This document shows positions 25,254 to 34,608 of a DNA stretch of 64,000 nucleotides, one piece after another. The number at the start of each line of letters is the position of its first letter. Positions within the stretch are counted from its first letter, which is position 1. This DNA comes from an uncultured Roseicyclus sp. (GTDB lineage Bacteria; Pseudomonadota; Alphaproteobacteria; Rhodobacterales; Rhodobacteraceae). The translations under genes were made by a program, and so were the position numbers. The notes below the pieces were generated by a model. That model was given only the letters and a program-made list of their open reading frames with translations, did not search any database and was not told the origin of the DNA. The stretch lies in assembly GCA_947494975.1 (NCBI GenBank), contig CANLXA010000002.1, positions 806,001 to 870,000 on the forward strand. The letters are read 5' to 3'.

Positions 25254-25436
25254 ATGGCCTGCCCGATTTGTTCCAAAAAGACTGTTCAAGACTACCGTCC
25301 ATTTTGCTCGCGTCGCTGCGCAGATGTTGATCTGGCGCGTTGGTTGAACGAGAGCTACGCCGTGCCCTCAAACGACCCTGAAGACGTGGAACGCGCCGCC
25401 GAAGAGGCCGCCCGCGCGACCCCCAAAATCCACTGA
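25254..25436 (+). CDS. yacG: DNA gyrase inhibitor YacG
   Basis: The 60-residue zinc protein has CPIC (3-6) and CSRRCADVDLARW, the four-Cys ribbon of YacG, which binds GyrB and blocks its DNA binding. The acidic tail is typical. In relatives it follows maf and rng directly; here the murein transglycosylase gene sits between them on the other strand. Confidence 0.93.
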   Translation: MACPICSKKTVQDYRPFCSRRCADVDLARWLNESYAVPSNDPEDVERAAEEAARATPKIH

Positions 25437-25536
25437 GCGCGCCAAGCCGAAAAATCCATTTGCCGCTCTGGACAGTGCCCGGCGAAGGCCCTAGAACGCC
25501 CCCACCCGCAGGGCCGCCTCACCGCGCCCAACCCGT

Positions 25537-25611
25537 GCCCGGGTAGCTCAGGGGTAGAGCAGTGGATTGAAAATCCTCGTGTCGGTGGTTCGATTCCGCC
25601 CCCGGGCACCA
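25537..25611 (+). tRNA. tRNA-Phe (anticodon GAA)
   Basis: A 75-nt cloverleaf: acceptor GCCCGGG/CCCGGGC, D arm GCTC/GAGC, anticodon loop TTGAAAA (GAA), T arm GGTGG-TTCGATT-CCGCC, with encoded CCA. One T-T mismatch lies in the anticodon stem. Confidence 0.96.
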
Positions 25612-25763
25612 CTTCGTCTTTGTTCAGCGTGGCGGCACTTGCCAGGTTTTCCGGATGGCTTCGCGCCAGATACCTGCTGCGTTCCGCCTCTAATTGTCAG
25701 CCGCCCTCCGACGCATCTGGCCATCCGGGCGAACTCTTCTTTCATCGCAACGGGCAGGGCGCC

Positions 25764-27365
25764 TCATCCCTGGGGGTGGAACTCCCGGACGACACGTCCT
25801 GCATTGTCGGGGGTGCGTTGGCCGTTGCGCATCGACAGGGCGCCGTTCACCATCACATGGGCAATGCCGGAGGCGTAGCGGCGCGGATGACGCGCGGTGG
25901 CGTTGCTGGTGATTGCCGCCGGGTCGAAGACACAGATATCCGCGTGATAGCCTTTTTGCAGCTTGCCGCGGGCCTTCAGGCCGAGACGGGCGGCGGGGAT
26001 CGAGGTGATCTTGGCCAGCGCCTCTGGCAGGGTCAGCACATTCCGGTCCCGCACATAGTGCTGCAGGAACCGGGCCGCCCATCCGTAACCGCTGAGGGAC
26101 CCGATATGATCGCTGAGGATACCGTCATTGGCGATGGCGACGGTATCGGAGATCACGGCGCATTCGGGCTGCTGCAGGCACAGATCGACATCCGAATTCC
26201 GGAAGCTCTTGGAGGACCACATGGTGGCCATCAGGTTTTCGCCCTCCTCCAGCAGGATATCGAGGACGGCGTCATAGGGATCGACGCCGCGCATCCGGCC
26301 GATCTCCTCGAAATCGGCCCCAACCATATCCTTGTTCTCGGTCGCGTTGAGCAACACGATATCCTTCCACCGCCGCGCCTTCACGATCAGCCACATCGGT
26401 TTGGGGTTGGCCTTGATCTTCTCGCGCATGTCCGGGTCGGCCAGCCGCTTCAACACGTCATCGATGCTGCCCGCCTGCGCCCATTTCGGCAAGATCGCCG
26501 CCATCAGCGTGTGGTTCCAATCATGGGGGATGACGTCGAAGGCGATGTCGCCATCATGGGTGCGCGCGATATCGATCATTTCCAGCGTGTGGGTCATGGC
26601 GTGATCCGGCGCGCCGAATTTGGGCTGTATATGGCTGATTTGCAGGCGTGCTCCGGCTTGACGGGCCGTGCTCATGGCCTCCGTGAAGCCGAGATCGTAT
26701 TCGGTATCGCGGTTACGGACATGGGTGGCATAGAGGCGGCCGTACTTGGCCGCGACCTCGACCATCGGCACAAGGTGATCGGGGGCAGCGAGAATGCCGG
26801 GAAAGTATTCCAGGCCGGATGAAAACCCGCCCGCGCCTTCCTCCATACATTGATCGACCAGCTTCGCCATCCTGGCCACATCGTCGGGCTCGCCGGCATG
26901 GAGTTCTCCGCCAAGAACCGCGCGGTGGATGGTGCCGTGGCCGACAAACGCCACCACGTTGACGCCCAATTCCGTATCGTCCAGCACGTCGAGATATTCG
27001 CCGAAGCCCAACCATTTGCGGTGCTGCGCTTTCTCTGTGAACCACGGCGCCACCTGCCGGATCGCGGCGTGGGAACAGACCGGCGCACACGAAATTCCGC
27101 ATTGGCCGATCACCTCGGTCGTCACGCCCTGATGCACCTGGCTTTCGGCGCGTCCATCGGCGATGAGCGTGAAATCGGAATGGGTGTGCATGTCGATGAA
27201 GCCGGGCGAGACGGCCAGGCCCGACACGTCGATGATCTCGGCTGCCTCTGCCTTGATCTTGCCGATTTCGGCGATCATCCCGTCCTTGATCGCCACGTCC
27301 GCCAGCCGCGCCGCCGCGCCGGTGCCGTCATGCACATCGCCGCCTTTCAGAACCAGATCGAACAC
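25764..27365 (-). CDS. N-acyl-D-amino-acid deacylase family amidohydrolase, 533 aa
   Basis: A metal-dependent amidohydrolase with GFIDMHTHSDFTLIADG (first metal ligands), YATHVRNRDTEYD, LQISHIQPKFG and a late Asp region (NDGILSDHIGSLSGYGW). This arrangement is that of D-aminoacylases, which release D-amino acids from N-acyl derivatives. It is the last gene of dctP-dctQ-dctM-hydrolase, six bases after dctM, so the transporter probably imports its substrate. Which acylated compound is used cannot be told. Confidence 0.85.
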   Translation of the reverse strand: MFDLVLKGGDVHDGTGAAARLADVAIKDGMIAEIGKIKAEAAEIIDVSGLAVSPGFIDMHTHSDFTLIADGRAESQVHQGVTTEVIGQCGISCAPVCSHAAIRQVAPWFTEKAQHRKWLGFGEYLDVLDDTELGVNVVAFVGHGTIHRAVLGGELHAGEPDDVARMAKLVDQCMEEGAGGFSSGLEYFPGILAAPDHLVPMVEVAAKYGRLYATHVRNRDTEYDLGFTEAMSTARQAGARLQISHIQPKFGAPDHAMTHTLEMIDIARTHDGDIAFDVIPHDWNHTLMAAILPKWAQAGSIDDVLKRLADPDMREKIKANPKPMWLIVKARRWKDIVLLNATENKDMVGADFEEIGRMRGVDPYDAVLDILLEEGENLMATMWSSKSFRNSDVDLCLQQPECAVISDTVAIANDGILSDHIGSLSGYGWAARFLQHYVRDRNVLTLPEALAKITSIPAARLGLKARGKLQKGYHADICVFDPAAITSNATARHPRRYASGIAHVMVNGALSMRNGQRTPDNAGRVVREFHPQG

Positions 27366-27370
27366 GTGCG

Positions 27371-28666
27371 CTACCTCACCGATGCGGGGCCATAGACCCA
27401 GTTGGGCAGGAACAGGGTCAGATCGGGGAACAGGATCAGGATAATCATGCCCACGATATAGGCCCCGATGAACGGCAGCACGGCCACGGAGATGCGTTCA
27501 AGCGATATCGCCGAAATCCGCGAGGCAATGGTCAGGTTCGCGCCAAGCGGCGGGGTCAGGAAGCCGATCTCGCAGGTGATGACGGTGAAGATCCCAAACA
27601 GCACAGGGTCGACGCCAAGCGACGTGACAAGCGGCAGGAATACCGCCGTAAAGAGCACGATCTGTGCCAGGCTTTCCATGAACGTGCCGATGAAGATGTA
27701 GAAGATCCCGATCAGCATCAGCACAAGGAACGGGTTGGTGGTGATCGAGGTGATCCCGGCCTGTACGGCGGCGGGGACGTCATAGAAGGCCGTCAATTGG
27801 CCAAAGGCCAGCGTGGGCGTCAGCAGGATCAGGATACCGGTGAGAAGGGCGGTGAAGCGCAACGCCTCCAGCACCTTTTTCGGGGTCAGTTCGCGATAGA
27901 TGAACAGGCCCACGAACAGCGCGTAGAACACGGCCACACCGGCGGCCTCGGTTGGCGTGAAGATGCCACCATAGATGCCGCCGAGGATCAGAACCGGCGC
28001 GCCGATGGACCATTTGCCATCCCACGCTGCGCTTAGAAACGGGCGCCATGTGAACGGATCGCCGCCGCCGCCATATCCCCGCCGCCGAGCAATGACATAG
28101 GCGGTGATCATCAGAAGCGTGGTGACGAGGAAGCCGGGGATGATGCCCGCCAGGAACAGCCGCGGGATCGAGGTTTCGGAGACCAGACCGTAGATGATCA
28201 TCAGGTTTGACGGTGGGATCAGGCTGCCGAGGGCCCCGGCGCTGGCGGTGATGGCGGCGGCGAAGGGGACGTCATATCCGTCCTTCTTCATCGCAGGCAC
28301 GGTGGCCGATCCGATGGCGGCTGTCGTGGCGGGCCCGGAGCCCGAGAGTGCGCCGAAAAGCATGCAGGCGAACACCGTGACCAGCCCCATGGAGCCGCGA
28401 TAGGCCCCCACAAGTTTCGTGGCAATCCCGATCATCCGGTTCGCCATGCCGCCGGTTTCCATCAAGCGCCCGGCCAGCACGAAGAGCGGTATGGTCAGCA
28501 GCGGGAAGGGGGTGAGGCTTGAATATCCCGTCTGCGCCAGAAGCGTGAAGGGGATTTCAATCAGGAACAGCGCCAGCGCGGTGGTCAGGCCCACGGCGGC
28601 AAAAAGCGGCACGCCCATCACAGTCAGCACCAAGAAGACCAGGGCGAGGATCAGAAGATCGTTCAA
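27371..28666 (-). CDS. dctM: TRAP transporter large permease (DctM type)
   Basis: A 431-residue hydrophobic protein with about 12 membrane segments and the family pattern PLFVLAGRLMETGGMANRMI, LFGALSGSGPATTAAIGSAT and IPPSNLMIIYG. It forms the sodium-driven translocation unit of a tripartite (TRAP) importer. It overlaps dctQ by four bases (ATGA). Confidence 0.95.
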   Translation of the reverse strand: MNDLLILALVFLVLTVMGVPLFAAVGLTTALALFLIEIPFTLLAQTGYSSLTPFPLLTIPLFVLAGRLMETGGMANRMIGIATKLVGAYRGSMGLVTVFACMLFGALSGSGPATTAAIGSATVPAMKKDGYDVPFAAAITASAGALGSLIPPSNLMIIYGLVSETSIPRLFLAGIIPGFLVTTLLMITAYVIARRRGYGGGGDPFTWRPFLSAAWDGKWSIGAPVLILGGIYGGIFTPTEAAGVAVFYALFVGLFIYRELTPKKVLEALRFTALLTGILILLTPTLAFGQLTAFYDVPAAVQAGITSITTNPFLVLMLIGIFYIFIGTFMESLAQIVLFTAVFLPLVTSLGVDPVLFGIFTVITCEIGFLTPPLGANLTIASRISAISLERISVAVLPFIGAYIVGMIILILFPDLTLFLPNWVYGPASVR

Positions 28667-29196
28667 AACAGATGCTCCTCATCGGGGGCATCGCCATCTT
28701 CGGTCAGCATCCCCGGCAGGCCCTCTGCCCCGTCCCGGATCCACAGGATGTAAGTCTGCAAGAGCCGCGCCAGCATGAAGGCGTAGCCGATGACAAGAAT
28801 GGTCTGTGGGTAGAATTGGTTGATCCCCAGGCTGGGGGAGCGCGACGGGAATTGCCACAGCACCACCAGGTATTCCCAGCTGACCTTGATCATCAGGATG
28901 CTGAAGGCCGCCCATGCGATATCGGCCAGGAAGATCACGTAGCGGCCCAGTCCGGTGGGCAGCGCCTGAACAGCCACCAGGATGCGAATATGAAACCGCT
29001 CGCGCACACAGAGCGACGCGCCCATATAGACGGCCCAGACCATGGCCATCGCGGCGGTTTCCTCGGTCCAGTGCAAGGCAATTTCGAAGACGTAGCGCGC
29101 GAGGACCTGCGCAAAGACGGCGACCGCGATGATCACCAATGCAATGCAACACAGAGCCTCTTCAAAGTGCTTTTCGAGCCATCTGAGCACGAACAT
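28663..29196 (-). CDS. dctQ: TRAP transporter small permease (DctQ type)
   Basis: The 177-residue protein has four membrane segments and the typical VFAQVLARYVFEIALHWTEE motif near the second. It partners DctM in the inner membrane. A stem-loop precedes it, after the binding-protein gene. Confidence 0.92.
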   Translation of the reverse strand: MFVLRWLEKHFEEALCCIALVIIAVAVFAQVLARYVFEIALHWTEETAAMAMVWAVYMGASLCVRERFHIRILVAVQALPTGLGRYVIFLADIAWAAFSILMIKVSWEYLVVLWQFPSRSPSLGINQFYPQTILVIGYAFMLARLLQTYILWIRDGAEGLPGMLTEDGDAPDEEHLF

Positions 29197-29227
29197 GCCC
29201 GGTCCCCCTCGGCGCTATGTCGGGTCT

Positions 29228-29267
29228 TTGGATGGGCGGAGGCCGCTTATGCACGGCCCCCATCCAA
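29228..29267 (-). promoter_or_regulatory. Stem-loop between dctP and dctQ
   Basis: TTGGATGGG (29228-29236) pairs with CCCATCCAA (29259-29267), with an inner GGCCG/CGGCC pair. There is no T-run. Placed after the binding-protein gene, it probably stabilises the dctP mRNA or attenuates read-through, giving more binding protein than permease. Confidence 0.6.
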
Positions 29268-29277
29268 GGTATCGGGG

Positions 29278-30270
29278 CTATTCCGCGGCGGCGTTGATCA
29301 TGTTCACGAGATCCACGAATTCCTGCCCACGCTCGGCGGCCACGGTTTGCTGCACCTCCTGGGCGGCGGCGATGAAATCGGTGCGATCCGGATCGGTCCG
29401 GGCCATGCCGCCTTCTTCCACCAGCCAGGTGCGGACTTCCTCGGTCTCGGTGCGGACCTCCTCGCTGAACCGGTTCCCGGCATCGACGGCGGCGCGCATG
29501 ATCTGCTCGCGCTGCTCCTCGCTCAACCGATCCATGAAGGAGGACGATGCGAAGAGCGGGGCCATCGATACGAAATGCTCAAGGATCACGAGGTTCGGCA
29601 TGAACTCGTAGAAGCTCATGTCACGGATGAAGGACGTACCGTTGTCGCCACCGTCGACCGTACCGGTCTGAAGCGCAGTGGGCGTTTCCGACCAGGCCAG
29701 CGGCACAGGGTTGGCGCCGAAGGCTTCGAAGGTGGCCAGCATCACGGCGTTGTTGGGCGTGCGGATCCGCAGGCCTTCCATATCCGCCATCGTCTCGACG
29801 GGTCGCACGGAATTGTAGAAATCCCGATAGAGCGCCGGGCCAAAGCTCAGCAGATGCACGCCGGTATCTTCCAGCAACTGCGCGCGGATGAAATCGCCCA
29901 CCTCGCCGTCGATAACGCGGGCCATATGGTCGGTATCCTGGAAGATGTAGGGAAGAACCGTCACATCCATCAGCGGCCAATGGGGTGACACGTTGTTGGC
30001 GGTGATGAAGAAGCCATCCACCGTGCCAAGCTGCATCGCACGGAAGCCTTCATCCTCGGTCGCGATCTGGTTGCAGCAGCGCAGGCGGACATCGACGGCG
30101 CCATCGGTGTAGTCTTCCGCCAGTTCCTCGAAAATCGCGCCAAACCGGCCGTAAAGCGAATCCTCCGGCGCGCCGAAACCCACATTCATCGTGATGTCCT
30201 GCGCGGACACTGCCGCCGTCGACAGCGTCAGCGCGACAAGAGTCGCCACACTCCTGGTTTGAAATCCCAT
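29278..30270 (-). CDS. dctP: TRAP transporter substrate-binding protein (DctP type)
   Basis: The 330-residue protein starts with a Sec signal (SVATLVALTLSTAAVSA, cut before QDITMN), then the periplasmic DctP fold. The region RTPNNAVMLATFEAFGANPV contains the Arg that clamps a carboxylate in the family, so the ligand is an organic acid, perhaps an N-acyl amino acid given the hydrolase in the operon. First gene of the unit and divergent from a LysR regulator over 100 bp. Confidence 0.93.
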   Translation of the reverse strand: MGFQTRSVATLVALTLSTAAVSAQDITMNVGFGAPEDSLYGRFGAIFEELAEDYTDGAVDVRLRCCNQIATEDEGFRAMQLGTVDGFFITANNVSPHWPLMDVTVLPYIFQDTDHMARVIDGEVGDFIRAQLLEDTGVHLLSFGPALYRDFYNSVRPVETMADMEGLRIRTPNNAVMLATFEAFGANPVPLAWSETPTALQTGTVDGGDNGTSFIRDMSFYEFMPNLVILEHFVSMAPLFASSSFMDRLSEEQREQIMRAAVDAGNRFSEEVRTETEEVRTWLVEEGGMARTDPDRTDFIAAAQEVQQTVAAERGQEFVDLVNMINAAAE

Positions 30271-30370
30271 AGCTTCTCTCCTTGTTGGTGATCGTTTTCT
30301 TTTCAGCTTTGCACGGGAAATCGTGTGGGCATAATATCAATTATGACAACTTTGATACCCAAACAGCATC

Positions 30371-31282
30371 ATGCGATCTGACCTGCGGCTGGTCCGATAC
30401 TTCGTGGCGACGGCGGAAGAGCTGCATTTTCGTCGCGCGGCCGAGCGGCTGGGGATCGCGCAACCGGCGCTCAGCCGGGCGATCCAGACGTTGGAGGGGG
30501 AGCTTGGCGTCACCTTGTTCCTGCGCACCAACCGCAACGTGCAGATCACCACAGCCGGGCAGGTGTTCCTCGATCGTGCCCGCGAGATCCTGACCGCCAT
30601 GGAGCGCAGCGTCGAAGAGGCACGCAATGCCCACGATGGGCGCGTCGGCTCGCTCCGGATCGGGTACACGGATTTTGCCATCGTCGGCCCGTTGCCGATC
30701 ATCCTGAAAGAGTTTCAGGAGCACCAACCCGGGATTACGCTCAAGCCGCAACACGGCGTGACACTCACCCAGATGCAGCGGATGCAGGAGGGCAAGCTGG
30801 ATATCGGCTTCGTGACCGGCCCGGTGAACAAGCCCGGCTTCGACCAGCGGCCCGTGCAATCGGAGGCGTTTGTTTGCGTCTGCGCCGATAGCCACCCCTT
30901 CGCGCGCCGCGCGGCCATCGGCATCACGGATCTCGCGGATCAGGATTTCGTGCATGGAAGCTCCAAGGATTGGCAGCATTTCTATGATTACCTGATCCCG
31001 CTCTGTCGCCGCGCCGGGTTCGTGCCGCGCATCGTGCAAGAGGCCTTCAACACCGCCGGTATTCTCGGCCTTGTGTCATGTGGAATGGGGGTGACTGTGT
31101 TGACCGAGAAGGTTTGCGTCGCCCTTGGACCGGGCCTTGTCGTGGTCCCGATTGCGGATGTGTCCGAGCGGCTGATCACCACTGCGATCTGGCGGAGGGA
31201 TCGCATGATCGGACCGGTTCGCCATTTTGTCGATTACCTCCACCAATTGCCCGACCTCCCGGTGCCGGCCGATCCGCGATAA
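30371..31282 (+). CDS. LysR-family transcriptional regulator, divergent from the TRAP operon
   Basis: The N-terminal helix-turn-helix (LVRYFVATAEELHFRRAAER, then IAQPALSRAIQTLEGELGVT) is typical LysR; the C-terminal 200 residues are the co-inducer domain. The 303-residue length is normal. It faces dctP across 100 bp, the standard arrangement for LysR control of a transport/catabolism operon, so it probably responds to the transported acid. Confidence 0.92.
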   Translation: MRSDLRLVRYFVATAEELHFRRAAERLGIAQPALSRAIQTLEGELGVTLFLRTNRNVQITTAGQVFLDRAREILTAMERSVEEARNAHDGRVGSLRIGYTDFAIVGPLPIILKEFQEHQPGITLKPQHGVTLTQMQRMQEGKLDIGFVTGPVNKPGFDQRPVQSEAFVCVCADSHPFARRAAIGITDLADQDFVHGSSKDWQHFYDYLIPLCRRAGFVPRIVQEAFNTAGILGLVSCGMGVTVLTEKVCVALGPGLVVVPIADVSERLITTAIWRRDRMIGPVRHFVDYLHQLPDLPVPADPR

Positions 31283-31347
31283 GCGCCAAAAGGATTTGTC
31301 TTCGCCGCGGAACGCGGTAGGGCTAGGGCAGGCGAGTGAGGGGTGAC

Positions 31348-32973
31348 ATGTCGGAAATCACTGTTTTTGAAGCGAAAAAGATCCTCACCATGGATCGCAA
31401 CCGGCCCGAGGCAACCCACGTGGCGGTGCGTGATGGCCATATTCTGGCCGTTGGCGACGCCACCTGTGCCGATGCGTGGGGAAGTGTCGCCCATGATGCA
31501 ACGCTGGCGAAAGCGGTCCTGATGCCGGGCTTCGTGGAGGGGCATGCCCACATGATGGCCGGTGCGATCTGGGACTACGCCTATACCGGCTTCCACGACC
31601 GCATCGACCCCGACGGAACCCTTTGGCCGGGTCTGTCGAGCCTGGATGATGTCGTCGCGCGTCTGGTGGAGATCGACGCAACCCTGCCACAAGGCGAACC
31701 GCTGATCGGCTGGGGCTTCGATCCGATCTTTCTGCCCGATGACCGGCTGGGGCGCAGGCATCTCGATCAGGTCTCCACAACGCGCCCGATCGCGATCCTG
31801 TTCTCGAACTTTCACCTGATGTGCGTGAATTCGACTGCGCTCGACATGGCGGGATTTGCGGCGGGCAGCAATATCGAAGGCGTCGTGACAGGGGCCGATG
31901 GCGCACCAACGGGCGAGTTGCAGGAAATGGCCGCGATGTTTCCCATCATGCGCCGTCTCGGCATCGATTTCCGCGCCCTGTCACAGCGCGAAAGTGCGAT
32001 CCGGTCCTACGCCAAGGTGGCCAATCGGGTCGGCGTCACCACGGTGACGGACCTGTTCTCGCAGCTGGAAGATGATGACCTCGAAATCATGCTCAACGTC
32101 ACGGGTGAGCCCGCGTTTCCCTTGCGGATCATCCCGGCGCTTGGGGCCAGTGGCGATCTGCAGGCGCTGGCCAACCGCGCCCGCGCGCTCAGGGCGCGGT
32201 CCACCGACAAGGTGCGCCTCGGGGCCGTCAAGCTGATGACGGACGGCTCGATCCAGGGCTGGACGGCGCGGGTGAAATGGCCGGGCTATGTCGGCGGCCA
32301 GCCCAACGGTATCTGGAATATGGCGCCCGAACAGATCCGTGAAACCTGCGCTGCGATGCATCGGGCCGGGGTGCAGATGCATATCCACGTCAATGGCGAT
32401 GAGGCCTCGGACTATGTGATCGATGCCCTGGAAGACGCCATGCGGGACCATCCGTGGCCGGGCCATCGGCACGTCTTGCAGCACGGGCAGTTGATGGCAG
32501 AGGATCAGTTTCACCGTGCCGCCGAACTGGGCCTGTGCGTGAACCTGTTTGCCAACCACCTGTGGTACTTCGGCGATCAGCATGAGGCCCTGACCGTCGG
32601 ACAGGACCGCGCCAACCGCATGGATGCGGTGCGCGCGGCGCTCGATGCGGGCCTGATCGTGGCGATACATTCCGACGCGCCCGTCACGCCGATGGGGCCG
32701 CTTTTCACCGCATGGTGTGCGGTCAATCGCCAGACCATGTCCGGCCGTTTACTGGGGGAAGCGCAGCGGATCAGCGTGCCGGAGGCTTTGCATGCGATCA
32801 CCCTTGGGGCGGCGCGCACCTTGAAGCTGGATGATGAGATCGGGTCGATCGAGATCGGAAAACGCGCCGATTTCGCGGTGTTGGGGGTCGACCCGACCGA
32901 GACGGATCCGGCGGCGCTCAAGGACGTCCCCGTCTTGGGGACGGTCTTTGGCGGGCGGGTTGCTCTGCTATGA
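31348..32973 (+). CDS. YtcJ-type amidohydrolase, 541 aa
   Basis: An amidohydrolase-3 family enzyme: LMPGFVEGHAHMMAGA holds the first metal ligands, MHIHVNGDEASDYVID and HVLQHGQLM the next, and AIHSDAPVTPMGPL the catalytic Asp. Relatives include N-substituted formamide deformylase and YtcJ. The ATG at 31348 follows GAGGGG; a GTG at 31336 is in frame. Its stop overlaps the start of a CobW-type GTPase, suggesting the GTPase helps load its metal (inference). Confidence 0.85.
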   Translation: MSEITVFEAKKILTMDRNRPEATHVAVRDGHILAVGDATCADAWGSVAHDATLAKAVLMPGFVEGHAHMMAGAIWDYAYTGFHDRIDPDGTLWPGLSSLDDVVARLVEIDATLPQGEPLIGWGFDPIFLPDDRLGRRHLDQVSTTRPIAILFSNFHLMCVNSTALDMAGFAAGSNIEGVVTGADGAPTGELQEMAAMFPIMRRLGIDFRALSQRESAIRSYAKVANRVGVTTVTDLFSQLEDDDLEIMLNVTGEPAFPLRIIPALGASGDLQALANRARALRARSTDKVRLGAVKLMTDGSIQGWTARVKWPGYVGGQPNGIWNMAPEQIRETCAAMHRAGVQMHIHVNGDEASDYVIDALEDAMRDHPWPGHRHVLQHGQLMAEDQFHRAAELGLCVNLFANHLWYFGDQHEALTVGQDRANRMDAVRAALDAGLIVAIHSDAPVTPMGPLFTAWCAVNRQTMSGRLLGEAQRISVPEALHAITLGAARTLKLDDEIGSIEIGKRADFAVLGVDPTETDPAALKDVPVLGTVFGGRVALL

Positions 32974-33851
32974 CTCCGCTCCCGATGAGTGTTGTCGCGG
33001 GCTATCTGGGCGCCGGGAAAACCACTCTGATCAATCGGGTATTGGCGGCGGATCATGGGCTGAAGCTGATGATCCTCGTCAATGATTTCGGCGCGATCAA
33101 CATCGATGAAGGGCTGCTGGCGTCGAAGGACGAGGACACGATCGCGCTCGCCAATGGCTGTGTCTGCTGCACGATGGGGGCAGATCTGTTCATGGCGCTT
33201 GGCGACGCATTGGACCGGCAGCCGCGCCCCGATCACCTGATTGTGGAGGCCAGCGGTGTGGCCGCGCCCGCCCAGATTGCAAACGCGGCCTTGGCCGAGC
33301 CCGATCTGGATTATGCCGGGATCGTCACGGTGGTCGATGGGCCGGCCTTTGATGAGTTGCGGCAGGACCCGTTGATTGGGGCGCAAGTGGTGCAGCAGGT
33401 CGCGCAGGCGGATCTGGTCTGGATCAGCAAACAGCCGCCGGGTGGCCCATCTCCACTTCTCGACGACATCACCCGCGCGCCGATCCTGATCGATGGCGAC
33501 GTTTCGACCCTCCTGCATCTGGTCGCGCAGGCCCCGAAAACGGCACCCGACCAGTCGCCCTTGCCGACCCATCCCCGATACGTCGCGTGGTCCTGCGATG
33601 CCCCCGATCCGATGCCGGTCGACACCCTGCGGGCTGCGTTGGCGGCGCGCCCCGAGGGCCTCTTCCGTGTGAAGGGCACGATCTGCAGCCCGGACGGCAT
33701 CTGGTGGCGCGTGCAGGTGGTCGGCCGTCAGGTGGAGTTGACACGGTGCGATGCCGTTCTCCGGGCGGCTCTGGTTGGTATCGGGCTGGCCGAACATGTC
33801 ACGGAAGATGCCATCGAGTACTGGTGGGCCGGGCACATGGCAGCCGTCTGA
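32970..33851 (+). CDS. CobW/COG0523-type GTPase, putative metallochaperone, 293 aa
   Basis: The P-loop GYLGAGKTTLINRVL, the metal-binding LANGCVCCTMGADL (CxCC) and the base-specific region WISKQPP identify a G3E GTPase. Such proteins deliver zinc or cobalt to client enzymes using GTP. The usual NKxD motif reads SKQP, so nucleotide specificity may be loose. It overlaps the amidohydrolase gene (ATGA), a likely client. Confidence 0.87.
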   Translation: MTPLPMSVVAGYLGAGKTTLINRVLAADHGLKLMILVNDFGAINIDEGLLASKDEDTIALANGCVCCTMGADLFMALGDALDRQPRPDHLIVEASGVAAPAQIANAALAEPDLDYAGIVTVVDGPAFDELRQDPLIGAQVVQQVAQADLVWISKQPPGGPSPLLDDITRAPILIDGDVSTLLHLVAQAPKTAPDQSPLPTHPRYVAWSCDAPDPMPVDTLRAALAARPEGLFRVKGTICSPDGIWWRVQVVGRQVELTRCDAVLRAALVGIGLAEHVTEDAIEYWWAGHMAAV

Positions 33852-33912
33852 GCCAAACGCGCTACCCCGCATCCGAATTGACAAACCGTGCGCATCCGGT
33901 CGTGATCGCGCC

Positions 33913-34602
33913 ATGCAGCGTCTGACCGGCCATTGGCAATTGATCACCCTGATCGTGGTGGTGTTTGCCCTGTGGAATACACCCATCGTGTTCCCGCTCA
34001 AGATCCTCGTCGTCTTTCTTCATGAGTTGTCCCACGGCCTTGCCGCGATCCTGACGGGCGGCTCGATTCATTCGATTTCGCTGTCGATGCAGCAGGGTGG
34101 CCTTGCCACGACTATCGGGGGCAGCCGGTTCCTGATCCTGTCGGCGGGCTATGTCGGATCGCTCCTTCTGGGTGTGCTGTTGCTTTGGGCGGCGCTGCGA
34201 ACGCGGGCGGATCGCGCCATCATGGCGATGTGCGGCGTGATCACGCTTCTCGTCGCCGTGCTTTATATCCGTGACCTGTTTCCACTGGCCTTCTGCATCG
34301 CCACGGGCGCGGGGATGCTGGCCGCCTCGCGCTACCTCAGCGAGCCCGTCAATGACCTGATCCTGCGCCTGATCGGGCTGACCAGCGTGATCTACGTGCC
34401 CTACGACATCTTCAGCGACACCATCGCCCGGTCCGAGTTGCGCTCGGACGCGCGGATGCTGGCCGAGGAATTCGGCGGCGCTACGATGCTCTGGGGCGGA
34501 TTGTGGCTGGTGATCAGCGTTGTGGTGATCGTCTTGTGTGCACGCTCCATCCTGGGGCAGGACAGCAACATCCACTTCGGCGGCAAGGGCCTCCGGCGCT
34601 AG
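33913..34602 (+). CDS. M50-like integral membrane zinc peptidase, 229 aa
   Basis: VVFLHELSHGLAAILTGG carries the HExxH-like zinc motif (HELSH) inside a membrane helix, and further helices follow at about 75, 110 and 200. This fits the M50/SpoIVFB-like family annotated in many bacteria; the substrate is unknown. The ATG at 33913 gives the protein whose first helix starts immediately; a longer frame from 33751 overlaps the GTPase gene and was rejected. Confidence 0.75.
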   Translation: MQRLTGHWQLITLIVVVFALWNTPIVFPLKILVVFLHELSHGLAAILTGGSIHSISLSMQQGGLATTIGGSRFLILSAGYVGSLLLGVLLLWAALRTRADRAIMAMCGVITLLVAVLYIRDLFPLAFCIATGAGMLAASRYLSEPVNDLILRLIGLTSVIYVPYDIFSDTIARSELRSDARMLAEEFGGATMLWGGLWLVISVVVIVLCARSILGQDSNIHFGGKGLRR

Positions 34603-34608
34603 GGGCGG

